From NCBI RefSeq assembly GCF_003339845.1, contig NZ_PPTR01000002.1:372001-436000 (forward strand): 64,000 nt of DNA, read 5' to 3'. Each line of letters opens with the position of its first letter. The first letter of the stretch is position 1. This DNA is from Gordonibacter sp. 28C (GTDB lineage: Bacteria > Actinomycetota > Coriobacteriia > Coriobacteriales > Eggerthellaceae). The position numbers and the translations under genes are program-made. Positions 7,540-17,500 of this stretch are shown here, piece by piece. The notes below the pieces were generated by a model, which made no database searches, was not told the origin of the DNA, and saw only the letters and a program-made list of their open reading frames with translations.

Positions 7540-8283
7540 TCAGCCGTCGCCCCGTCCCGCACCCGAATGGCCGTCGGCATCCCTTCGCGTCTCCTCGCGC
7601 CTGCGCATGCGGTAGTACACCGCCGCGCCGGCGACGACGAACGCGGCGATGCCTCCGGCAACGAAGGCGGCCGCACGCCAGTCGCCACCCGCCGCGAGCG
7701 ACGAGGCCAGCGCCGAGGCGGCTATGGAGGGAAGCCGCCCCGCCGTGGTGATGAGCAGGATGCGCAGCGGCTTGACGCCGGCGAGCGCCGCCGCGTACGT
7801 CATGACGTCCTTCGGCGCGACCGGGACGAGGAAGTAGACGAGCAACAGCAGCTCGAAGCGCGGCGAGTCGCCCAATCGCTCGAACCGCTCGAGCCTTCCG
7901 GGGGACACGAGCAGCCTGAGCACACGGTCGCCCACCAGGCGCACGACCACGATGATGGCGGCGGTGCCGAACACGCTCCCGGCAAGGTAGACGAGCGCGC
8001 CCTCCCAAAAGCCGAACGCGTAACCGGCCGCCAGCTCGAAGGGCTCGGCCGGAATGAACGCAGAGAGCTGCTGCACGACGACGAGGGCGGCGAAGGCGAT
8101 AGGCGCCACCGGCCCCAAACGGGCTGCCTGCTCCTGCACGCGGCGCCCGTCGGCAAGATAGGCGAGCGCGTCCCGTCCGTAGAGAACCGCCAGCACGGCA
8201 ACGGCTGCGGCAACGCACGCGACAACCAGGACGAACGCTTTCCGTCGCCCGCGCAGTGCCCCATTGTTTTCGCTTTTCGCCAT
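7540..8283 (-). CDS. TVP38/TMEM64 (DedA-like, SNARE-associated Golgi) family membrane protein
   Basis: A 247-residue integral membrane protein with about six hydrophobic segments. After an N-terminal membrane helix (VLVVACVAAAVAVLAVLYG) comes the family core: a re-entrant region with FIPAEPFELAAGYAFGFWEGALVYLAGSVFGTAAII (residues about 65-100), then FLVPVAPKDVMTYAAALAGV. Members of this superfamily act in phospholipid or undecaprenyl-phosphate handling in the cytoplasmic membrane, though the substrate of this branch is uncertain. The chosen ATG at 8283 lacks a clear Shine-Dalgarno sequence. The gene stands alone, with structured repeats upstream. Confidence 0.8.
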   Translation of the reverse strand: MAKSENNGALRGRRKAFVLVVACVAAAVAVLAVLYGRDALAYLADGRRVQEQAARLGPVAPIAFAALVVVQQLSAFIPAEPFELAAGYAFGFWEGALVYLAGSVFGTAAIIVVVRLVGDRVLRLLVSPGRLERFERLGDSPRFELLLLVYFLVPVAPKDVMTYAAALAGVKPLRILLITTAGRLPSIAASALASSLAAGGDWRAAAFVAGGIAAFVVAGAAVYYRMRRREETRRDADGHSGAGRGDG

Positions 8284-8424
8284 GCCATGAATTGTCGTAC
8301 GCCGAAGCGATGCGGGCGTCGGGACGGAGAAACAACTTGGCAACCTCCCGCAAAGGGGCTGTAGCGAAAGCCGCCGAAGCACGCTTAAAAGTTGGCTCCC
8401 GCTATAGCGCGAAAGCCTCTGCGA

Positions 8425-8459
8425 ATGTCCCAATTGGGGACTGTCCCCAATTGGGACAT
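8425..8459. repeat. 35-bp palindromic repeat, copy 1
   Basis: A perfect inverted repeat: 16-bp arms ATGTCCCAATTGGGGA (8425-8440) and its reverse complement (8444-8459) around the 3-nt loop CTG. Related sequences with the same ACTGTCCCC core occur at 8556-8588, 20137-20171 and 36256-36290. Confidence 0.75.
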
Positions 8460-8519
8460 CGGGGACGAGCCGGAGGGGGCGCGGGATGCAGATTGTCGCT
8501 GGATGGCAGGAGGGAAAGG

Positions 8520-8554
8520 AACGGCCCGGCACCAGGGAACGGTGCCGGGCCGTT
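8520..8554. terminator. Strong hairpin after the giant surface-protein gene
   Basis: A perfect 14-bp stem (AACGGCCCGGCACC at 8520-8533, partner 8541-8554) with a 7-nt loop lies about 27 bp beyond the stop of the minus-strand surface-protein gene. On the minus strand the bases after the stem are CTTTCC-like rather than a pure T run; on the plus strand the stem ends in TTTT. It probably stops transcription of the giant gene and may work in both directions. Confidence 0.6.
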
Positions 8555-8555
8555 T

Positions 8556-8588
8556 TGTCCTAATGGGGGACTGTCCCCCATTAGGACA
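8556..8588. repeat. 35-bp palindromic repeat family, copy 2 (overlaps a stop codon)
   Basis: Perfect 15-bp arms TGTCCTAATGGGGGA (8556-8570) and 8574-8588, with the CTG loop shared with copy 1. The TAA stop of the giant surface-protein gene (8583-8581 on the minus strand) lies inside the right arm, so the element forms the very 3' end of that gene. Confidence 0.75.
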
Positions 8589-11500
8589 TTTTGCGACGGG
8601 CGACGAGGGCGACGCAGGCGGCAGCCAGCGCGGCCGCGACGACCGGCACCGGGGCGAGCGGGTCGCCGGTGGGGGCGAGCACCTTGCCGCCGTTGCCGTC
8701 GCCGTTGACCGGCGTCGGGGTCGGCGTGGGCGGATTCGGGTTGGGCGTGGGGCCAGGATCGACCGAGGCCACGGTGAACGACGTGGAGGCCGTGCCGTTG
8801 GCGAACGTCGCCACCAGCGCGTGCTTGCCCACCGCAAGCTTTGCCAGGTAGTCGGGCGACAGCGTCACCGTCATGCCGTCGTCCGCCAGCGTGTAGTCCG
8901 TGCCGAGCACGAGTTTGACGCCGTCAACCGTCACGGACTGGAACTCGTCGCGCGGGGCGTCGATGGTGAACGACAGGCCCGGCTGCCCCGGCTTCCAAGT
9001 GCCGTCGGCACCGGCGGTCACCCGATAGGTTTTCAACGCCTGCGTGGTGAAGGAATCGCCGTGCGCCCACTCCGACGCCAGCGGGTCGCCGCCCACGATT
9101 GCGACCGACTGCACGCGCCACTCGTAGCGCGTGCCCGGAACCAGCCCTTCCAGCGCATACGCGGGCGTCGACAAGTCGGCAACCTCGGTCCACTCGTCCG
9201 TTCCGGCCACCCGGTAGGCAACCGTATACGTGCCGTCGGGCGCGTCGCTGGCCGCCCACGAAAGCGCGGCGTCCCTGAACCCGACTTCGCTCACCGCAAG
9301 ACCGCTCGGCGCATGGGGCTCCACGCGCACGCGCGCCTGATTGCTGTACACGACCGCCGGCTCCGTCGCCGCAAACGTCTCGATGACCTCAGGCACCTCG
9401 TTCGCCCCAAGCGTCTCGTTCGCCTCGGGCGCCGCGGACATCTCAGGCGTCTCAACGACCTCGGCCACCTCAGCCATCTCGGCCGCCGGGGCCGCCTGCC
9501 TGGCCACGCAGCGCACGTAGCCGGACGTATTGGCGTCAAGCTTCAAGATCCGACCCGTCGCGTTGGGGATGGTCTCCCACGCGTCCTCGAGGGAATCGAG
9601 CGCGCGGTACTGCCATTCATACGAAACGTCCTCGGCATCCCCGCGGTTCGTGAACACCGCGAAACTCGCCTGCTTGTCCGGTGCAACCACCACGTCGGGG
9701 GGCCATATGCGCGCGATCTTGAGCGACCCGCCCGACAGCGTGACGAACCCGCTCGACTCGGACCACCCGCTCGTCTGGCCGCCTTGCTCGGCTTGCACCT
9801 GCCACTCGTAGGACGTGCCCGACACAAGGCCGTCGACGGAGCAAGTCATGTTCGCAGCATCGATCTGCCCTGCGGGCACCTCGACCCAATCAGTATCTGA
9901 AGCACCTTCCTCGCGATACTGGACGTTGAACTCGACCGAATCGGCCGTACCCGGCCCCGCCCACGTCCATGCGAGCGTGGCTGTATCCCTCGTCACTTCT
10001 CGCGCGTCAAGGCCGCCTGGCACCATCGGCGAAAGCGCGAGGGACACCTCGTCGCTGTACACCGTCTTCGGCGTGCCGCCTGTCGGCGTCGCGGTGACGG
10101 CGCAGCGCAGGGCGTACTTCCCCGCCTCCCAGGTGGCAACCGACAGATGGGTTCTCTCGCCGTTCTCGCCGGGCAGGTCGACCCACGTGGCGCCCACCTT
10201 GCTCTGCCACTGGTAGGCCAGCGCCTCGCCCTCGCCGCCGACGATATCCTTCACGAAGAAGTCGGCAACCAGCGCGCTCTCCCCCGCCACGGCCTCCGCG
10301 CTCAGCGGTGCCGCGGCAGCGCTCTCAAGCGTGCTGTTCAACGCGGAAGTAGTGAACTTCTCCCCGCTCGCCCATTCGGACGCGAATCCGTCGACGGACA
10401 CCGCGCACACGCGCCATTCGTACGTCGTGTTGGACGCAAGGCCGTTCAAGGTGTAGGGCGACTCCTTGATACCGCCCACCACCGTCCACTCACTCGTGTC
10501 CGCCACCCGGTACGACAGCGAGAAGGTGCCGCCCGTCGGCAGCGTGCCGAGGTACTGCCACGAGAGCGCGGCCTCGTCGCTGCCGTTCACGCTAGCCGAC
10601 AAGTCGGTGGGAGCATCGAGCAGCGTGCGCACGACCACGCGCACCTCGTCGCTGATCTGCGTTTGCGCATCTCCCGAAACAGGCGTGTACGTCGCCGTGC
10701 AACGCACGTAGCCGCTCGTGCCGGCATCAAGCTGCACCTCGCGCGCGTCCTTGCCCTCGATAAGCTCCCACGCGTTATCGTCGCTCGGGTCGGAGTCGAG
10801 CGCGCGCCTCTCCCATGTATACGCAAGCGCGTCCTTCACCACCACGCCGTCAAGGTTCGTGGACGCGGTGAGCGTTGCCCGGTCGGTAGGATCGAGCGTC
10901 TGGTCGGCCGGCTTCACCGCCACCGCCTCAAGCGTCAGCGGGGGAATCTCCGAAGACGTGGCGAACACGCCCATCGACGACGGAAGCGACCTCACGTCTT
11001 TCTTCAATTCATCCCACTTGAACCCGTCTTTCTGCACGGCCTGCACGTACCACTCGTAGGCCGTCTGGGGCTCCAAGCCCTCAAGCGTGTAGGTTTTCGC
11101 GCCGTCGCCAACCTCCGCCGCGTACCATTTCTCGGTGCCGGATTCGCGATAGAAAACCTCGAACCGATCGGCCGCCAAAGCCCCGCTGGTCCAATCCCAT
11201 GCAAGCGAAGCCGTGCTCGACTCGATATTCGATGTCGTCAGATTGGTGGGAGCAGCGGGCGCGAGCGTCAGCGAGACCTCGTTGCTTGTCGTATAGCGCA
11301 AATTGTCCACGTGAACCTCGCAGCGATACCTGCTCGTTCCAGCTGCGGTCGCGTCGTCGGCCACGACGTTCAGTGTGGGCGCGTTCGGCGCGTTCGGCAC
11401 CGTTTTCCACCCCGTGCCGTCGTTGCGCTGCCACGTGTACTCTATTGCCTTCCCGTTGACCGCGGCATCATTGGGTGTGGCCGTGAACGTGATGGTGCGC

Positions 11501-14500
11501 CCGTTTCCGATGACCGCCGCCGCTGTCGTGGGCGTGACGTCGACCTTCGGCGTGGTGAACGTCGAGCCGTACACCCACTCCGTGTGCGGGCCACCCGCAG
11601 CCCAACCTCCCAAGTTATTGCTCAGCGCGGAACGCACGCGCCACTCGTAGGTCGCATCCGCCTCCAGAGAAGACGAAGGCAAGGTGCTCGAAGTCCAGTC
11701 GTAATAACTTTGCCACGGCACCTCCACCCACTCGCTTGTGCTAACCTTGCGATAGCTCACGTCAAAGCCGAACACCTTCTTATCATCTCTCGGGCCCCCA
11801 GCGCGCGAGTCATCGCAATCCCAACGAAGAATAACGGTGTAGTTGTTGTAAGCGCTACCTCCTATCGATGCGGTAAGACCGGTCGGCGGCAGCGGCTCGA
11901 CGCGCACGCGCGCCGGGTTGCTGGCCACCGGGTCGCCGGGCACGCCGTCGATAGTCTGCGTCACCTGGCAGCGCACGTAGCGGTTCGCCTTGTTGTTGGT
12001 CGGTTTCTGCTCGTCCGGGGAAAGCGTGAGCGTGTCCGAATTTTCGTCGTCGATTGTCGACCAATCCTCGTCGGATATCTTGCGAGGATCATCGGCGAGC
12101 TCGCACCACTCCCATACATACGCGAGGGTGTCTTTACTCTCCTTGTCCGCGTTCGTGCGCGCCTCCAGCGTGACCGAATCGGTCGTGCTCAACAGCTTGT
12201 CGGACGGCGTCACCTCCACCCAATCGAGCTCCTCGGGCTCTTTCAGCGTGGTGTTGAACGTTTCAACCTCCGACCAAGGCGACGCCACGCCGTTCTGCAC
12301 GGCCCGCGCGCGCCACTGATAGGTGAGACCCTCGTCTTCCATCGACCCTATCACGTACGCCATGCTCTTGTCGTACGGAAACGTTTCGATTTTCCAATCT
12401 GCCGGGGCACCATCTCCTGCGATCTTTTGATAGCTTATCTCGAACTGCACCTCATCCGGCTGGTCGAAGGCGCCGTCCCACGCAAAGTGGAACGTGCCCT
12501 CAACTTGCCTTCGATCGGGATTATCGGGGTGAACCCTGTGAAGATCAGTGACGGAAAGATCAGTCGGCGCGACGGGCGTCACCGTCACGACCGCCTCGCC
12601 GCTTTCGACCTTCTTCGGCTCGCCGGCATGGTCGCGCGTGGCCGTGACCACGCAGCGGTAGCCGTACTCACCGGCCGTCATATCCTTCGTGGAAACCTCC
12701 AGCGTGGCGGCCGTTGCGCCGTTCACGTCAGCCCAGTCGTAGGAACCCTTCTTGCTCTGCCACTGGTGCTCAAGCGTCTCTGCGGCGTCTGCATCGGTGG
12801 TCGCCGTGAGCGTGATCGTTCTGCCGGTGTCCACCATGACGCTGGTGGTTCTCGGCGCGACCTCCACCTTCGAGAGCACGATATCGGCCGGCTGCGTGGC
12901 GAACGGCGCGGCGTCTGCCCAGTCGGTGTACAGCTCGTCCGCGTCGGCATACGCCAAGGCGCGCACGTGCCATTCGTACACGGTGCCCGGCGTCAGGTCT
13001 TTCGCCTCAACCGACGTTTCCGCCGCGCCCGACGTCAGCGCGTTCCACGCCTCGGTGCCGACGGCGCGGTATTCCACCTCGTAGCCGCTCAGCCCCTGGC
13101 TCTGGCTCGCCGTCCATGCAAGCGCAGCCGTCGTCTGCGTCGTGTTGCTTGCCGCAAGGTCAGCAGGCAACGTGGGCATGAAGCGCACGCGCGCCTCGTC
13201 GCTGAACATCGGGAACCCGGCCAACGGCTCGTTGACAAGCCCGTTGGGGTTGTACGTCACCTTGCAGCGCACGAACCCGTCCACGTTGGTGCCAAGGGTT
13301 ATGGTGTGGGTATCTTCGCCGGAGATAGTCTCCCATGCGTTCTCATCAGAGCCGATCGGCCGCTTCTGCCATTCATACGTCATTTCCCTTGGTTCGGCTG
13401 TGGCATCCACGTTCGTGTACGCCGTGAGCACAGCCTGCCCGTCGTGGTCGAGCGTCTGGTCCACCGGATCCACCACCACGCGCGTGAGCAGGGGGCGCAG
13501 CGACTGCGTGACGAACGTCGACGTTGCCGAACGCGCCGCCGAGGGCGCATTCCCGTTCATCACCTGCACGCACCACTCGTAGGTGGTGGCCGGCATGAGG
13601 CCGCTCAACGCGTATGCAGGTTCGCGCCCGCTGCTGTCGCTCTGCCAGTCCACGGTTCCCACCTGGCGCCAGAGCACTTCGTAGGACAGCCCGTCGCCTT
13701 CGTACAGGGAAGGCGTCCACGCAAGGCTCGCCGCGGTGGCCGTGATGCCGTCAGCCTTGAGGCCCGTGGGGGTCTTCGGCACCGTCATGAAGCTCACCGG
13801 TTCGCTGGCCAGGGTTTTCAGCGTCTCGCCGCCCTTGCTGGCCGTTACGACGCAGCGGTAGAAGCACCTGTGCGGCACCACGCTGGAGCCCGTCGCCGTG
13901 AAGGCGCGCTTGGCTTGACCATCCATGTTCTCCCACGCGTCGCCCGTGTCGCTTCGCTGCCACTGGTAGGACAGCGCCTCTTCGCTCTGGATGTTGTCCA
14001 AGTTCGTCGTCACCGCGTAATCGACGCCCGCAACGTCCTTCACCTCGGACACGCCCCACCGCGGCGTCACCGACACGGCAGTCAGCGCGCTCGTTTCAGC
14101 GAGCGTGGTGAACGACTGGCCCATCGCCCAGTCGGAACGCAGCTCGTCGCGCACCACGGCGCGCACGCGCCACGAATACACGGTGTTGGGGGCGAGGCCC
14201 TCCACGTCGCACGACGTGCCCTCGCCCACGTTCTCCACACTCACCCAGGCGTCGCTGCCGTCTTCGGGCGGCGTGGGGCCTTCCGCGTACTGCACTTCGT
14301 AGGCAGCGGGGCGCACGTCGTTGCCCTCCCAGGACAGGTGGGCCGAGGTCGTGTCCGTTTCGGCCGCAAGCCGCACGGGCGGCTCCACGGCCACGCGCGT
14401 GAGCAAAAGCGCTGCGGAGCTGGTCACGCTGGTTTCGTCGCCGCCGTCCTTGCTGGACGCGACGATGCAGCGGTAGCCTATGGCCGTGCCCGCATCGGGC

Positions 14501-17500
14501 GCCGTGACCGCGAGCTCGTTCGCGTTGGGCGCGCCGTCCACGTCGTACCAGCCCTCGCCGAACGAGTTGTACTGCCAACGGTAGGAAAGCGCCTCCCCCG
14601 GCTTGCCGTCCACGTTCGTCTCAACCTTGTACGTCACTTGCGTGCCGGGATCCACCACCTTGTCGTCGGGCGTGGCCGAAACCGTCGCCGTGGCAAGCTC
14701 GCTTGCGGGCTTCGTGGTGAACGATGCGTCCACCGCCTGCGACGAGAAGCCGGCTTGCGGCGCGGCCGTCACCTTGACCAGGTACTTCGTGTTCGGAGCC
14801 AGCCCCTCCAGCAGACAAGAGCCGTGCTCCGCGTCGCTGTCGAGGGTGACGACGCTCTGCTGCCAGCTGGCGTCGCCGCCCCCCTCGCGCTGGTAGTCCA
14901 CCGTGAAGCGGCGCACCAAGCCGGCCGGTTCCCACGTGACCTCGGCCGTCGTGGAGCCCTGCGCCGTCGCCTGCACGCTCTGCGGATCTTGCACGTCCAC
15001 GTACAGATAGGCCGCCCCGCTGATCGTTTCCGCCCGCTGGCCGTCGCGCACATGCGCTGCCACGCAGCGGAACGCCGCGCCCACATCGGCCGCTTCCACA
15101 TTCTTCACCGCAAGCGTTATTCCGAGCCCATCGGAATAGTTGTAGGCCGAGACTTGATACTTATCCCCAAGCACGACGTCGGTGAATTCCTGCTCGCCCG
15201 GCTCCTTGCGCTGCCAACGGTACTCGAGCTCGCCCTGATCGGGTTCGACGGCCACCTTCGCATCGAACGTCGCATCGTTGAACGCATCGGGCTTCTTCGA
15301 CTTCGGCACCTCCACGAAGACGGGCGGGCGGACCTCCACCGGTTTCGTTTTCCCGTTCGTGTACTGGTATTTGTAGTCGCTCCTCACGCTGCCCGCGAAC
15401 ACGGCGACGGCCACACGGTACTCCGTATCGGGCTTCAGGTTCTCCATCACGTAGTGCAGGTTCCCGTCCCCGTCCACATCGAGATCGCTCGCGTTCAGGC
15501 GATATGTGTGGATGCCCACTATGTAGTTGTCCCTTATCAGCTCGCGCTGAACCAAGTACCCGCTGTCGTCGCCCTCGACCCCTTCGACCGCATCCCACGT
15601 AACCGGGATGCTGGTGGTGGTGGATTCTCCAAGCGTAACCTTCGTAGGAGCGGACAGCGTGAGCGCCGTCGTCACCGCGTTCGAGCTGCCCGTGACGTGC
15701 TCGTCGGGCGTGCCGGCCTTCACGCCCAGCTTCCACTGCCGCCCGTAATCGTCCGACATCACCCGGTAGTCGAAGGTTGCGGTGTGAGTTTGGTCGGCAC
15801 CGTTGAACGTCATCTCGCTGCCCTCGACGGGCTCCCACGCCTCGTCGCCCTCGCGCCAGGAGTACCACTGCACCTCGGCGCTCTCGAATGATCCGCTGTT
15901 CGCCTTGTAGGAGGCCGAAAGCGTGACGGTGTCGGTCAGATCGACCGTATCGGGGTTGGCCGCAGCCGTCCACGTGCCCGCCTCGGGGCTGGGCAGCGTG
16001 GTGACCGAGCTGTACGTGGAGGCGATCACGCCGGAGTAGTCCGTGCCCTTGCGGGGGTCGAACGTGGAAACCTTCACCTCCGACGAACTGTTGCTTGCAA
16101 GGCCGTCGACCGTCACCGCGTAGCTCGTCTGGCCTTCCTTCGCCTCGACGATCCGCTTTTGGCCGCCTACCTCCACCTGGTACTCGCGCACCAGGCCCTT
16201 ATCGGGCGCGTCCCAGCATATCGTCGCGCTGTGCGATCCCACGTCCCGCGCGCTCACGTTCTGCGGAGCGGTGGTTTCGTGGACGATGGGGACGGGCGTC
16301 GCATACGCCCTTGTCCCCTCAACCTCGCGCGCCGGCTCTCCCTGGTCGTCAAGCTCCCACACTGCGGCGCTCACGCGCACCCATTGCGCTTCTTCGACGT
16401 CCCACGGCTGCTTGTCGCTCTTGAAAGAGGCCGGGAACTTCGCTTCGTTGGCCTCGGTGACAGCGAACGTGTCGAACGTGGCAGGGTCGCTCACGTCTTT
16501 GCTGAGCTGCCACTCGTAGCGGGCGGCATGCTTGCCGTCGTTGTACTTCGCCCAGCTGTGTTGTACGCTGAGGTAGTCGTTCTTGCCTTCGGCGAGGTAG
16601 TACGTGAGATAGTCGTACCGCCACGTAAGCTCCATCGGACCGGTTGTTTTGAAGGTCGTTTCCGACGACGGCCCTTGCAGGCCGTCCACGGAGGCCCACA
16701 CCTTCACCGTGTAGTCGACCTGGGAATTGAGGGTCGCGTCATAGGTGTTCGCGTACACGTGGTCGGTGCGCGAATATCCGCCACCCGAGCCGTACTCGCT
16801 CTCCACCTTCACGTAGTAGCCGTCGTTCGCCAACGTGTTCCCTGCGCCGTCTTCCCACGCCCATGAAAGGCTCAGGTGCGTGTCGTTCGTCACCTTCGGC
16901 TCGCCCAGCACCGGCGTGGGAACGTTCACAACCAAGTCTTTCGCCGAGGCGCCGCTCGCCGCATCGGCGGTTGCCGGCGGCGTGGACAGCCTCACCCGGA
17001 AGCGCGCGCCGTTGAGCGCCGCCTTGGCGTTCAACGAGGCGTGCATGCGCGCTGCGGTTTTGTCGCCGTTCCACGTCATGCCGCTGCCGTCTTCGGCGTA
17101 GTACTCGTCGGGCACGTCGGTCCAGCTCCCGCCGCTGGGCTTGTACTGCCACTGGGCGGTCACCCCGCGCGTGACGGGCTGCGCCCATTGCGCGTCTGCC
17201 ACCACGTTGAACGTCCCTTCGAGGGGCACCGAGTAGTCGGCGTTGAAGTCGACCGGATTGCCGTCCTTCACCACGGGATCTTTCGTCACTTGCGCCGACG
17301 TGATGTCGGTCACCACGCTGTCGGAGTACGGCACCGTGAACTCCACGCGGTACGGCTCGCTTTCGCCCTCGTAGACCAGAGCGTTGACCTTGTTGACCAC
17401 GTGCGCCACGCACAGCGTGTAGGTCTGCCCTTCTCGCAGGGTTTGGTTCTCCATCGTGAAGGGGAAGTCCTCGTAGTATCCCTTATCCGTGACGATGTTG

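Larger units (their letters stand above)
8284..8580. other. Intergenic region with three hairpins
   Basis: This region lies between the 3' end of the giant surface-protein gene and the TVP38-type gene. It carries palindromes at 8425-8459 and 8520-8554, and a third palindrome at 8556-8588 that spans the giant gene's stop codon. No coding sequence is supported. Confidence 0.6.

Noticed and set aside
10147-15891. A 1914-codon open frame on the plus strand, antisense to the giant surface-protein gene
   Set aside because: It has high Arg/His/Gly content and no domain, ribosome site or signal, and arises from the high-GC codon pattern of the real gene on the other strand.
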